Shown here: in pieces, positions 1-14,898 of the stretch
How positions within the stretch are numbered: position 1 is the stretch's first letter
Layout: the number at the start of each line of letters is the position of its first letter
Assembly: GCA_003952965.2 (NCBI GenBank)
Contig: CM025853.1
Location: 33,952,971 to 34,016,970, forward strand
DNA from: Morella rubra
Lineage: Eukaryota; Streptophyta; Magnoliopsida; Fagales; Myricaceae
DNA length: 64,000 nucleotides
Reading direction: 5' to 3'
Notes under the pieces: generated by a model
What the model saw: the letters and a program-made list of their open reading frames with translations, nothing else
What the model was told of the DNA's origin: nothing
Database searches by the model: none
Position numbers and translations under genes: made by a program

Positions 1-1770
1 CGATCTATCTGGCCAGTAGTCCACTCACATACGGATCCGGGCTGTGTGAGTCCCACCAAATGTATTTGGGTTCGAATCAATAATCATAGATGGGTATAGT
101 ATTCAGCCCAAATTTACGATTTGGGTCCGGATCCACGTGACTTAGGGAAAAAAAAAAAAAAAAACTTAAAAAACCCAATTAATACCTTGGATACAACATA
201 CAAGCAGCATTATTCCCATCCAACATGAACCAAATTTTTTTTTTTTTTTTCGTTTAGACCAGAAGGCTGTAAAATTAATTGAACCCCTCTAACGTATTAT
301 ATTCTCAAGAGTCAAGACAATGGGAAGGGCGCGGTTTAGGAATGTGGAAGAAGTGCCTATATCGAATGCCTTCCTCAAAAGCAAACAAAAGGATTCGGTG
401 ACCTGTGCTAATCAAGCACCCACCCACCCACCAAACCCTTTCCCTATTTTGTACTCTACCTTATGTGGCGGGGTTTGGTTCCGAGATTACCTGTTTTACT
501 TTTCCGAACAGTGACCGTTTGGGCCCAATCGATCATGGATCGTTTTGTGGCCCTAAAAACCGCCAAATAAAACCAATACTATGACCGCACGAACTCATTT
601 TTGTTCCTGAGATTATTCCCCCTCGAGGAGGGACCGCTGGATCTAACGCGGGGGAGATAGGATTTGCACATTTGGTGATGAAGATAGATGCTTGATTTGG
701 AAGATAAAAAGATTCTTTCTAAATTAGCTTTCTTCCCAATCCAATTGCAATTACTTCCTTCGTGATGCATATGGGAAATGATTTCCACCCTGAAAGAGAT
801 GCAGCACCGTTAGGAAATCGACCCGAAAGTGGACCGAGAAAACAACAAAAGAGAACAGAAAAACATATTTCACTAAATTCTAATCATTTACGGAATACCT
901 CGTCCGACATCTGGGAATTTATTTTGGCTTATTTGTTGTTGGGACGCAAAAGGTTTAAGATTACTGACGGTTATGTTCATGCCTTCTGACTTGACTACAT
1001 TAGTCCATTTGTTTTACTGGATTTAAAGAAAACGAACTTCGGAAAACTGTAGGGACACGTGTACGATGCATCATAAACGTTATCCACGATCGGATTCACC
1101 CACCCGTGACCCACAGAGATTACGGAACTGTTGAATTACATTTACCGCCGAATTCCTCTCAATGTCCAACTCCTACACGAGCTGTTGACTTTGATCCCGA
1201 ATAGTCATTGGCGACTCACTGTCTTTTTCGTTTTTTTTTTTTTCTCAGTCCAATTGTAGGAGGGGATAATACCAAACGAGAGCCTAATGATTATACCAAG
1301 AAAAAGAAAAAAAGAAAAAAAAAAGAGAGAGCCTAATGATTATAATCATGGCGGTACGTGTAAACGAAAAGCGTCCGAGTAAAATACACACCCAAATTTC
1401 TCCTCATAGTCTCGCTCCAACCGAGTTTCAGTGTCCGAAATCGAGCCCACCTGGGGCCCTTAGCCCCTAGATTATGGGCTTCTCTCTCTCCGACCTCACT
1501 GTTGGTTGATGTAAGAACTAAGGAAGAAAGCAAGAAGACAATAATTGGCATAGAGATTCAGTCGTAAATCCAAAGAAATCTCCGGTCAATTAAACTACTC
1601 GCCCAACACCTCGACCACCAGCTCCAACCTCTCTCTTTGCTCTCTTTTCCTGTCACTAGATACCAAATCAAACCTAAACTTGGAACGGACTCATCAAATA
1701 GACCCCCACCAATCCTACCGCACTTGCACAGACTTGGACAAACAGAGAGGGGGAGAGAGAGGGAGCGGAA
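1..1770. other. intergenic sequence and IRX14 upstream region
   Basis: I see no gene here. The stretch has several A and T homopolymer runs (near 150, 235 and 1230) and short open frames with no recognisable protein. The last 150 bases or so, rich in GA and CT before the ATG at 1771, are probably the IRX14 5' untranslated leader. A phrase near 68-78 resembles a tRNA T-loop, but no cloverleaf surrounds it. Confidence 0.6.
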
Positions 1771-4700
1771 ATGAAGTTCTCGGCGTGGCAGCAGAGCTAC
1801 ATGAACCGGAGGACCAACAGCTTGAGGTCGTCTGGGCCGTTGGATTCGTCCTCCGACAGTTCGATCAAGTCCCCCTGGGGGATCTTCTGGCTCGTACTCC
1901 ACGGTCTCTGCTGTCTTATTAGCTTAGTTCTTGGCTTCCGCTTCTCCCGGCTTGTGTTTTTCTTCATCTTCTCTACCTCCGCCACCACCAACCTCTACAC
2001 ATCGTCGTTTCGCACTGCCTCCGAACTCGCCCATACACTCACCGTCAACTCCAATCCACTCAATAATGTGGAGTGGCCGCAGGAGAACAGAACAGCCGTC
2101 GTCGGCGGGATCTCCAGCAGAGTCGTCGTTGGGCGACACGGGATCCGTATCCGGCCGTGGCCACACCCGAACCCGGTCGAGGTCATGAGGGCGCACCAGA
2201 TCATTGAAAGGGTCCAGAGGGAGCAGAGGCTCCAGTTCGGGGTCAAGAACCCGAGGACCGTCATTGCGGTCACACCGACTTATGTACGAACGTTCCAGGC
2301 GCTGCACTTGACTGGCGTGATGCACTCGCTCATGCTGGTTCCGTACGATGTCGTCTGGATCGTGGTGGAGGCCGGTCGAGCCACCAACGAGACCGCTTCG
2401 ATCCTCTCCAAGTCGGGGCTCAGTATCGTCCACGTTGGGTTCCATCAGCGAATGCCCAATTCCTGGGAGGGACGGCACCGTTTGGAGGCTCGGATGCGGC
2501 TTCATGCTTTGAGGTGAAACTTCTTGCTACTCTGGCCTCGCTTTTCCTTTCTACTTCTGTTTATTTCTGAGAAAATTGAGCCGGGAAATTCGATGCTTGT
2601 TCTTTCTCGTCTATTAAAGACTAGTAAATCAACTAGGCTTAACCAAAGGGTTCTAATGTAACTAAGATAGTTACTTCATTTTCTCGGTTATCTGATTAAT
2701 CGACTAGAGGATTTTGGCTTTTGTTAGAACATGAATTTGATTCAGTGGGTCTTTGATGGGGCAGCATTGTTAAAGAAAAGAAGCTGGATGGCATTGTGAT
2801 ATTTGCGGATGATAGTAATATGCATAGTATGGAGCTCTTTGATGAGATTCAGAATGTCAAATGGATTGGTGCTCTTTCGGTTGGGATACTTGCGCATTCA
2901 GGTGATACGGATGATTCATCTGCGAATATTTTTGAGAAAAAGAAGGATGAGAAGAACCCATCAATGCCTGTTCAAGGTCCTGCTTGTAACTCATCCAATC
3001 AGTTGGTTGGTTGGCACACCTTTGATTCCCAACCATTTGTGGGGAAGAGTGCCACTTACATTGGTGATAAGGCAATTGTGTTGCCCAGGAAGCTTGAATG
3101 GGCTGGGTTTGTATTGAATTCGCAATTGCTTTGGGAGGATGCTGAAGATAGGCCAGAGTGGGTAAAATATCTAGATGCATTAGATCACATTCATGAGGAC
3201 ATAGAGAGTCCACTATTTCTATTGAAGGATGTTTCTGTGGTGGAGCCACTTGGAAGCTGTGGACGTCAAATCTTGCTTTGGTGGCTCCGGGTTGAAGCTC
3301 GAGCTGATAGCAAATTTCCTCCTGGGTGAGTCTTTTATCTTTTGCCATCACTATTCTGTATATTGCTTGCTAATAGTTCCAACGCAATTAAGTTTTCTTT
3401 TTGGAATAAAGATACTTCAATTAGTATGAAAGGTGGGTTATCTAACCAGTGCAAAGTCATTTAGATCTTCCTCTTGGAGTCAGAAATGCATATTTGTTAT
3501 TGAAGGGCGTGATGCCTGTCTTCTGTCAAATTATGTGAATGTTGGAATTGTGTTACCTGAGATTTGATTACTATCCTTCGTAAGAGTTGGAGTCATTTGA
3601 ACTGAAATGATTAGGCTGATCTTGTGGTGAACAGCTTCTTTACTGATGTTTGTATGTGTCGAAATCATAACATTACCAAAGGATCTACTGCCTAGGTTTA
3701 GACATCAAGGTGAACTTCTCAGCCGAGTCAAGCTGATTAACACTAAGTATTTGCAGAGCGCATCTTAAGAACTTTGGGAAGTGGACATTGTTTAGAGAAT
3801 ATAGTTTGAAAGTGGACTATGACATGTAGATTAAGCATCAGCTCTGCACCTTGTTAGCTTTCCTAGATGCTTTTGTGCCTTGGATTTCCTCAAATCTGCA
3901 GGAATTGTAGTTTGAGTGACATGAATCTTATATTTTTTAGAATGGCTGCTACTCCATCAATTCACTCCAAAATGGGTGGGATGATTCCAGTCTTCATTTT
4001 TTTTCTTTTTCATAGATTTCTTTTGTAAACTCCTGTAAGTAATACCTTAACATGCATAAAACACATACGGAAATTGGCCTCCATGCCAGACACATGTTGG
4101 AATGATGACCAGATTTTGACATTTGCCTTTTATTGGAAACCTACAAAGTTGCTAACCTTAGTGATCATGATTACTTGATGATGACAGAGGTAACTGGTTA
4201 TTCATTCATATTAGGGTTGCAATATGCTGCCCATGTCCTTTCCGATTATTCGTGTTTTTCATCCAAGAATTCAAGAACCCATAGTCGGATTAATCATGTT
4301 CTCATCGTATTGTTTTTGTATGATGTACAGCGGCTCCTGGCATATTCTGTGTCAAGGGATTACATTTATTGTCCGAGTAGTGTAGGATTCCTAACAGCAA
4401 GGAGAGTAGTCCCACTTGAGTCATGCTTAATCTTCTTCTTCTTCTTCCTCTTTGACTTTCTGTGCCCACGATCCTTTTCTCTGCAAAAGCGCCTTGTTAT
4501 TTTCTTTGTCTACATATCAGCTCTAGTAGATAAGCTCGCGGTCAAGAAAGGATGTGAAGTAGAACAGCCTCAAGAATCTGAAACTGAGGGAACGTCTTGC
4601 AAAGAAATGGTAGGGGATGACCGTTAAAGTTTCTCAGATGAAAGAAGACAGAGTAGTGGGACTTCTAAAAGTTTGTGCACGGGCCCATTTAGAATAAGTG

Positions 4701-6190
4701 ACCTTACTTTTAAGTTTCCTCTTTGTTGCCTGGTTCATATGTGTGTGTGTGTGTTTTTTTTAAATCTGCTATGTAGGTTGCTGTCACTTGCTTGTGTGCT
4801 TCTTGTAGCATTTCAAGACTCCAGGTTGAATCAAGACTTGACATAGCCTTTATCCAAACAAAATGCATCAAGGACTGCATTTATGTTCAGTTTATTCGTA
4901 ACTACTTGTGCAATGTTAACAGGGAACGCTGGCATTTTCAGAGTAACTATGTATTGGTGCCTTCTGTGTTCATGATTAACATGTCACTATTCAGTGTAGT
5001 GATTTAGGTGAGCCCCACCCAGCCTCTCATGTCATATGCAAGGGACTTGTGGCATATCTATTCTTGTTCTGGGCAAGTTTAAGGCGAGCATTTGTTTAGG
5101 ATGGATTTCCTCGTGTAGGTGCCACAGAGCATGATTAAGTGTTTCAGCTTGAGAGAGGGGGGGCTGGGGGTTTTGGGCATAATGACTTAAGGGTCTGTTT
5201 GTTTGTAAACTTTTGGGGAGATTAAAATTTTAGGGTATTGGATTTGGTGAAAAAGTGAAGAGAGAGATGATTTTTAATATTTATTATAGTGAAAAGTAAT
5301 GATTTGATGGGGAGAGAGAGATTATATTGTAATTTTTTATTGTGTTAAAATTTTAGGAAGTGTAAAATTTTAATTTTCAAACAGACCCTTAGTGCGTCAT
5401 GAAGTGGAGTGTGGTTACAACAAGTGACCAGATTCCTAGTTACTTCGCTCATGGTGATGATGGCGCCTTAACCGTAAGCGCACACATGATTGATTGTATG
5501 TTCTACTTCCTTCTAACTCGTGCATTTTTGAGGACTTGTTACTAGGACTTCCCACATGAGGTGAGTGCTACTTGGTCAATGGAAAAGACCTTCGTCAACT
5601 TATGGCAGATAGCTTCATAATTCTCTGGCTTTTGATGTTTACCACTCTCTGTGTTATTGGCATTCATCAATTATGTGACTCCTGGGTATCTGTACCCATA
5701 TGTTTTCTTTGACTTTTAGTCTGACTCGATAGTGGTATGCTTTCCATTAAAAACTGATCAATATTTGTGCATCCTGAGCGATTGTATCCCGTGTATGGTT
5801 CTGTGCTATAACCATGTGAAAGGCATAAAGTTTGGCATAATATACATGCAAATGGGATGTAATTGGATCTGTGTTTTCTTTCCCAATTTCTGTCAGCTGG
5901 ATAATCTGTCCAGCCTGCATAATTTGCACTAAATTCTCGTGTGTTAATACAGATGGATAATTGACCCTCCTTTGGAGATCACAGTCCCATCAAAACGTAC
6001 ACCGTGGCCAGATGCTCCTCCTGAACTCCCCTCTACGGAAAAAGTAGTCATTGGTGTCCAAGAGCGTGCAGTGGAGCATTCTTCAAAGTCTCGAACATCC
6101 AGATCTAGACGCAGCTCTCGAAGTAAGAGAAAGCGTGACCCAAAGATAGTAGACACGCAGGTTCGTGTGAGGCATTCTGAACAGAATTGA
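1771..6190 (+). CDS. IRX14: IRX14-like glucuronoxylan glycosyltransferase (GT43)
   Basis: Family GT43 glycosyltransferase of the IRX14 type. In Arabidopsis IRX14 works in the Golgi with IRX9 and IRX10 to elongate the xylan backbone of secondary walls. Coding exons read as 1771-2513, 2765-3325 and 5953-6190, all with GT-AG introns; together they give 1542 nt, or 513 residues. The N-terminus (MKFSAWQQSYMNRR) is followed by a hydrophobic signal anchor at about residues 36-68, as in a type II Golgi protein. The stem leads to RVVVGRHGIRIRPWPHPNP and the GT43 core. The acidic nucleotide-sugar motif FADDSN lies at about 261-266, and EPLGSCGRQ and KFPPGWIIDPPLEIT near the end match IRX14. The basic C-terminal tail (SRSRRSSRSKRKRD) is also family-like. 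Splice phases close without a frame break. Intron 2 is long (2.6 kb). Family and frame are secure; the 5' leader and 3' end are not defined. Confidence 0.93.
5190..5389. mobile_element. Tourist/PIF-Harbinger-like MITE in IRX14 intron 2
   Basis: An AT-rich element of about 200 bp with terminal inverted repeats: GGGTCTGTTTG at the left end and CAAACAGACCC at the right. The flanks read TTAA and TTA, close to the TTA/TAA target duplication of Harbinger-type elements. It has no coding capacity. It lies wholly inside intron 2, so splicing should remove it. Confidence 0.65.
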
Positions 6191-9100
6191 AAGATGAGCC
6201 CAGGACATATAAGTTAATATAACGCTGTGTGAATTTGGAACCACTGGCCCTTTAGCTTCGAGAAATGTCATTCCTATAGAAGAAAAGCAAGTGGTAGTGC
6301 GGGGTACGCACCGGATGGCACCAGTTACAGCAGGCCAGCCACGCAAATGGATTGGAGTCTGAATTCCAATCTTAGTTTCACATTCTTTTTCCTTTATTTT
6401 TCGTTGGGGTGATTGATATTCATGTTCTGCTAGAAGGAAAGTCATATTGTCATAGAGCGTGATGCATCCCACGCTTTTGCAGAAAGCTTGTATCAGAGTC
6501 ACACTTCCAACTTTGTTACAGAATCGTTCTATATAGAAATTATAGAGTTGCTTTCAGTGGGAAAAGATACCAAATTAATAAAGTCTTCATTCATTCGTAA
6601 ACATGACTGATCTGAGCAGGCAAACAAAGGGCTTTGAAGAGAAAGAGGGCTCAAGGATCCAGTGGCCAAATCTGGCGTCCCATGTTTCACAGGACCTCGA
6701 AAATTGAAACTGAGACTTCGTTTTGTTTTTTTGTGTTTTTTCAGTCTGATTTGTTAGTTGAACCTAATTTCAGAGGGAAATAGGGATGAGGATAACCTGT
6801 CAATGCAGAGATAAATTGCTGTGCGAACCAACGACCAAGGAAATTTCCAAGGGAAAGTTACGGTAAGATACTAATTTGTCCATTAGTGCCTAATATGCAT
6901 GTATTAAAATCTTATGGTATTTCTGGATATATATTTTACCGCATAGATATATATATATATTGAACTATTAGCTTAATTAAATATGATATAAATTCTGTTA
7001 CCCTTCTTATGCGATAATATTGCGGGGTTAAATGTGGGCTGGTAATTGTTGGGTTAAGGGAAGTTAAATTGGTTAAAAATTCTAGAACATTGCTAGTTAC
7101 ATTAACTACAATTTTGTAACTATGTAACAGCTTTCCTAAAGCCCATTTGCAATTCACTCCTTCCTTTTCTTCAATCCCGAATCATCCTCTCTAGTCTCCA
7201 TGATATTGAACGTATAATAAAAGTATAACTTCCGTCATAACATGAGCAATGCGATCTTAGACTACAAAACCCAGAAAAATTTCAATAGAATATGACTTGT
7301 CGGGGTTTTCTCAATCTCATGCTGTGGCCACCTATCTAATGCCGCCATGAAAGGCTACTTCTGGAGTCTCTGGACAGATTATGCTTACCCAAGGATATAA
7401 TGCGAAATTAGTGCATCAAAAGAGGGAGACTTTATCAAAAGGACTCCTTTCGCTTGTGGGAAGAAATTTTTTGCTGCTGAAAGCAGGGAAGAAAAAAAGA
7501 ATGCAGATTGACAGCATTTGCTGCCTGGATGATGTCTTTTGCGATTAAATTTCTGCTAGAGCTGGTATGTCAGTGGACAACACAGTAAAAATTTACCCTC
7601 CATTTGCAGCATGCCCCGTAGACTTGTCATTTTACAATTTGTCTCTTCAGATTATAGTTTCGGGGCATGATAGCAAAAATGTTCTTTTTTTTTTTTCTCT
7701 TTCAACAGGAAAAATCTTGATGCTCCTCGAACTTTATGCATGAAGCAAGCTGGACTTTTAACCATACTTGATCATATATTTGCTTACTTTTAACAATACC
7801 CACCCTCATTTACATAATCTCAGTTTTCCTACATAGCATTCGATGGTAGTTTGGAGGCTCCAAGTCACTACATTGAATGTTCTTTTCTTTTTTTTTGGAT
7901 GATGAGGGTAATTTGAGTTTCAGTCCGACTATTTTTCCGGACTTATGCAATCCTCCCGTTTTATACAAAATTCGATAATTTTTCAACTTGAACTCATGAA
8001 TAGAGTAAACCTCTAAATTTCAAGCGTAGACCATTTTGGCCAATCTCTTGATTTCAAAAGCTGTATTATACAGAACGGTTTGGCGTTGAGTGGGATTTCT
8101 TAGACCCGACACAAATCTTCAATTCGTCATATATATTGCAGAACGTTGCCCCTGCAATCTTTATACTTGAAACAGCAGGAGTGGAGTATGCAGGCAGAAC
8201 ATCTATCCCGCGAAAGAAATACAGCGGGCATGAAGTCCCATACTTCACGCTCGCCACTCTCGAGACGTATCCACCAATAGATTTCTTTTCTTTTTTCTAG
8301 GCACCAATTGGTTCCTTCTCGTCATTTGATTTGTCATCCGGGACCGGGATGAACCATTTATGTAGAAGGTGCCAAAGGAAAACAAAACCAGTTTTTTTTT
8401 TTTTTTTTCGGTGGGAACCAAAAATAATAAATTATCTATCTGGTAAATAAAGTGAAATTGAGATATTGTTTTTTCAACCTTTGGATACGCTCCTGTATTT
8501 TTATTTTTATTTTTCAGATTTGGAAGTTTAAAATTTTCCAATTATCTCGTTTTACGGAATAAGAACATTCCTTGTTTTCTTTCATTTATTGCGTCCATGG
8601 ATGAGATAGGGACCAATCTATTTACAGCCAAAGAGGACACATTTAACTCGAGAGAGGATAAGATGAGAAGACACAGGTTTCTTGGACAAACGCGACACAG
8701 AATACAGGTTTCTTGGGTGGGGCAGGGAAGCTTGAGATGGATTTCATCGGGGTGGCCATATTGACTGTTAGTTGGATCTAACTTTCAGAGGATGAGAATG
8801 ACATGTTTGTAACGATCCAGGTCAGCGCTAGTTTAAGCTTTGCCTTCAGGCATAACAGGTAATTTTGTATACTAAAAGTTAGCCGACTAACATAAAATCG
8901 ACATGGTTTAAAAGTCAAGATATTTATTTTCGGGGTTGGATAGTCTACACTGAATCCTGTCCCGTTAGTTGTCTAACTTTTAATTGACGAAATGACTTGT
9001 ATGTCTAAAAAACGGATCACATGACCGTATTATTCAAAGTTACACTCTAAATATTAATTTGTTAAAAATCAATATCACATAGACTATATCTATAATTAAG

Positions 9101-10477
9101 CCTTGATTTTAAAATAATAGTTAAAATTATTCTTAAAATATTTTAGATGATTAAAAAAATCCAATTCAACTTGGTAAAATTTTTGTGTGAAATTTATTCT
9201 TTATAAAATTAATCTCTATTTCCAATATTCTGTCACTTGAATTTGACAAGGAAGGAAATTTGATAGTACTAACCCTTGGCTTTGGATAAAACCAAACTAG
9301 TAAGTTTTAAAGAGTTGGAGACGTGCCAACCTCTTCCTTTCATATAAAGACGTGGAAGTGGCAACTTTGGGATTAACGTCAGTGTGCAATTACTCCTTTA
9401 TTTGGACACTTAAAACATAGGAAATAGATGAGGGAGGCTTAATCACCGTAGAGAAACAAGTTTAGAACCCTGGATCTCCTGAACCCAGTTAAAATTTATT
9501 AATTTATAATTCTAGACTAAGATTTTTTTTCTAATTCTTTTATAGATATTATGATTCCGTTGATAATTTAATTATGGCTTCATTATTGATTAGGATCATC
9601 CAAATAATATTATTTATTATTCGGTTCAAATTTGACTCGATTATTAAGTACTACTCTCGGAATTTCGAATATAGTAGGATTTAAGAAAAATTATATAGAG
9701 ACGTGGACAAATTTAGAACATTATCGATGTCATGAAATTCTAACCATAAAAAGAAAAAAAAAAACCACCAAAAATATTAAAAATTGTGAATAATTTAATG
9801 CCCCTCTCCCACTTGTCACTGAGAGCTAAGGCAGAAATATCACGCATTTTAGATACCCGCATCCCGGCAAAGTCAGGAAAGACAGTTGCCTTGTGGATTC
9901 GCCCAAAGGGCCTTTTGGGCATTTGCGGATTTTTATCTCATTGCTGCTCCCCACGCCTTTTTGCTTTCGGCGGCCATTCCCTTATTATTATTATTTTTTT
10001 TTTGGATCGGATCGTCCGCAAGTTGACTGGCAGGTTTCAGTAACGCCTTACCTCTGATCTCAGCAGAGCCATCCTATGTGGCCGAATCTCATTGGCCGAA
10101 AGAGGAGGCCTTCCCTTCCCCAAGCTCCCAGTTCCTCGCAACTACCAAGGGCCTCCTTCAACGGCCCACGAGGCCACATGGTGTCGCAGTTCTGGTCCAA
10201 TTTCTTGGAGTTTGGTCCCGTTCTCTCTCCTGTTTATTTTTCAATTATTTATAAACGGTTCCTGAATATTTAATATTAAACCAATTAATATTATTCTTTT
10301 TATCTTTTTATTTTGTTTTTTTGACAGATCCATTTCCTATTTCTTCTTGAGCAAGTTACAGATTCTTTCCCTACATAAGCTCAACCCCCTCTCCACTTCT
10401 TCAACAGGCACCTGCCTTTTTTCTCTTTTCCCATTCTCTAAGGAACATAACCCCTGACCTATCTTCTTCCTCCCACC
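6191..10477. other. intergenic, no gene recognised
   Basis: The first 400 bases are probably the IRX14 3' untranslated region. The rest is AT-rich, with homopolymer runs (for example near 7690 and 8400) and short frames that match nothing I know. The final 100 bases, rich in C and T and ending at the ATG at 10478, are the likely leader of the protease gene. Confidence 0.55.
6577..6582 (+). terminator. candidate IRX14 polyadenylation signal
   Basis: An AATAAA hexamer lies about 390 bases after the IRX14 stop codon. Position and strand suit a 3' end signal, but plant signals are loose and the hexamer is common in AT-rich DNA. Confidence 0.3.
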
Positions 10478-12370
<1,893 letters not shown>

Positions 12371-13316
12371 AACATCTTTTTGGATCTTTTGATCCACGGA
12401 AGATGACAAAGAAAGGTGTTGGAGGTGCAGGAAAGTGATGTTTCTGTTTGATTACCCATTAATTCCCTCATGGTTCATCGTTGTAGGCGTCCTACATTCC
12501 TTTGCCTAATTTTAGCAGAGGATGATGACTGGGCTATTATTGTCCATTTGGAGATTGATCATTGTTGTACATAGCTTTCTCATTATGTCCAGACTGCACC
12601 TCAAGAATTGGCTTTGTCGCTATCCAATGTCATTTATGTTGCAATGTTAGTCCGAATTCTCGAAAGGCTTGCTTCGAATTTAGATCTGTTATTTACCTCT
12701 GTTTTGATTGTTTTCTCATGAGTTACATTCTGTTTTTCGATTCTACAATATGTTAAAGCGCATCAATATCTGACTTAGAATTCTACTGGTACATTCCAAA
12801 TGAATGGACAGCAGAGTACTAGAGTGTCCCTCTGCCTCTGGCAGTTTAGGGGGGCAAATATCCATTCATCAGATGTACCAATTTATCGATGGACCATCCT
12901 ACCCATTACAACTCTGTTTAGGGCCAAAAGGCAACAAAAGGCCGGGCCTTTAAGGCCTAAACCGAAATGGCCTTAAATGTCTTAACAATCTCATTTAAAG
13001 GCCCACAAATCCTAACCCAGGTCCTTAGACTTGTGGCATTTTTTTTGCTACATCGTCAGCGATTTCGATCACCAGAGGCAGAGGGGGTGACTGAGAACCT
13101 CGTTCCCGCTCTATCGGATGAGTGTCCACGCCAGTGCAGCAAAAGAGGGCACACAAGGCGGTTCCCGACAAAATAAGAGAGGTGAAGGAGCGGGCGGACA
13201 CCCACGGGTGGCGGTACGTTATAATCTCATTTAGCATAGTAGGGAACTTTTTGTTATTTTGCACGAATTGACTGAGATGAGCGACATGCGTGTTGCTTTT
13301 TTCGTCCGTCTCGCGG
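12371..13316. other. protease 3' flank
   Basis: The protease 3' untranslated region and downstream sequence. The part to about 12650 recurs at 27120-27420, and the part from about 13073 to 13331 recurs at 27431-27690. The stretch between is missing from block 2. No coding sequence is recognised. Confidence 0.6.
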
Positions 13317-13331
13317 TGACTGAAGTGACAG

Positions 13332-14317
13332 TTATTTATTTATTTATTTTTACTAGGCAAGCAGCGATACAAAATTAACAAAGAAAACAGTACAAAAAGG
13401 AAAGGGAGGGCCGACAAACACCCCACAGCCACCATAACCAAGAAAAAAGAAAAGATAAGAGAAGGGTATGTTTGGTGTAGATATAAAAATAGTTTTTAAT
13501 GTTTGTATTTTTTTTAAAAATAGTATAGATTTTTTTGAAAGTAGTGTAGATTTTTTTGAGATTGGTGAAAAGTGTTAAAAACTGTTAAAATTTGTAAAAA
13601 ATTATTAAAATTTGTGAAAATGTATTGGAATTAACGAAAAAGTAAATGTAATAAGAATTTGAAAACGTTTTGAAACAATATCCAAACATAGTCAAAAAGT
13701 CTCGGACATAATAAGTTCGCCTAGAGAGGCTGCTTCAACCAGGTGAGGTAAAAGCCTAAGGCCTACTGTTACAAGGGTCACATACTATAGTAAAATAAAA
13801 AAAATTTAAATTATAAAATCTCTATATCAGAGTAAAATTAAAAGAAAAAAAGCCTAAAATTTTTTAAGTAAAATTTAATTAAAAGCCTATAAAATAAGAA
13901 TATTTAAAAATTAGAAACAAATAACACATTCTAGAAACTAGCATGCAATATAAACGTTACTTTTCAAAATAATAGCATAATTCACAAAAATTCTTAATTT
14001 CTAAAACCTAGAATCTAAATACCACAACTAATGCTAATTAGAATTGACAAACAATTTTTCAAAACTAAGTACCTGTTTGTTGAGAGAAAGGTTTAGCCGC
14101 CCCTGAACGCAGATAGAAAAAAAGAGAAGAGAGGGAAAGGGAGACAGGAGCGGGAGCCGAAACTCCTTACCAGACAAAAGTAAAGAAAAAGAAAGGAGGG
14201 GAAAAGGAGCCGAAGTTCCTTCCCCAAGGAGCGCAGGACAGTAGAGGAAACGCAAGTCTCACAGGGAGCGAGAGAGAAGCGCGAGGGTGAGAGTTCGTCG
14301 CCAATCCTCAATTCAGC
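13332..14317 (-). mobile_element. non-LTR retroposon, minus strand
   Basis: An insertion of about 1 kb flanked by 15-bp direct repeats that differ at one base (13317-13331 and 14318-14332). Block 2 has a single copy of that target near 27682 and no insert. The left end is a T-rich TTTA repeat, which is an A-rich 3' tail on the minus strand; the right end reads as a pyrimidine-rich 5' region on that strand. Its minus-strand 3' end (TTGTACTG, then a T-rich stretch, then CGCTGCTTGCC before the tail) resembles the 3' end of the insert at 22347-22955, so both seem to be one family. No intact protein is seen. A MITE sits inside it. Confidence 0.65.
13464..13692. mobile_element. MITE-like inverted-repeat element nested in the retroposon
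   Basis: An AT-rich segment with imperfect terminal inverted repeats (GGGTATGTTTGG on the left, CCAAACATAG on the right), similar in style to the intron MITE at 5190. The target duplication is unclear. It lies inside the retroposon, so it probably arrived later. Confidence 0.4.
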
Positions 14318-14332
14318 TGACTGAAGCGACAG

Positions 14333-14898
14333 TTTGCTAATGAAATTTCGATGTAAGGTACCTAAATTATCAACTTTTGAAAGAGAGAACAGTTGGAATC
14401 AAAAGGTTTAGTAATTTTCAGTTTGGTACCTTAATCTCTACGTATTCCGTTATCTTCAATTATGCATATCCATGATATTCAATCTGATAATAAAACACAC
14501 ACGCACACACACAAATCTAGTTTCTCCATTTCAAAGTTATCTTCGTTTCAATTATAGGAGGAAACATCAACAATCACAACGTTCTCTGTAACTAGGTGGT
14601 ATGTGGGTTGACGGGTCAGAGGTTCTAGCGTTTCGTAGGAAGAACCGGAGAAGAAGACATCAATTACACCGTGGGGCTCTATTTCCTACCTTGGAGGCTT
14701 GGACCCACATTTGCTCAGCCCTCTTTGACTGTAAACTACACCTGCAGGCTTCAAGTCGTCTGGACATTCTGGATATTTCAATCGTAATTTCCGGTTCAGC
14801 TTTTAGTCGTTCTATCCTCAACCAAAGGTGGAACAGGCTCAGGTCTACGAGGTCTTGACCCAGACACCTTTGAAGCCGTCGAGTCTGTAGTAGCAACA
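14333..14898. other. 5' flank of DUF247-A
   Basis: The upstream and probable leader region of DUF247-A, with a short CA-rich microsatellite near 14495-14512. It recurs in block 2 at about 27695-28390 and again, in part, at 29640-29831. A short frame near its middle appears in both copies but is not conserved as protein, so I treat it as non-coding. Confidence 0.55.

Noticed and set aside
60..80. GGGTTCGAATC resembling a tRNA T-loop
   Set aside because: No acceptor stem, D arm or anticodon arm at the expected spacing.
1924..2505. 193-codon minus-strand frame
   Set aside because: Antisense shadow of GC-rich IRX14 exon 1, low-complexity Asp/Pro/Arg composition.
4133..4627. 164-codon plus-strand frame in IRX14 intron 2
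   Set aside because: No family match, and the flanking exons splice cleanly without it.
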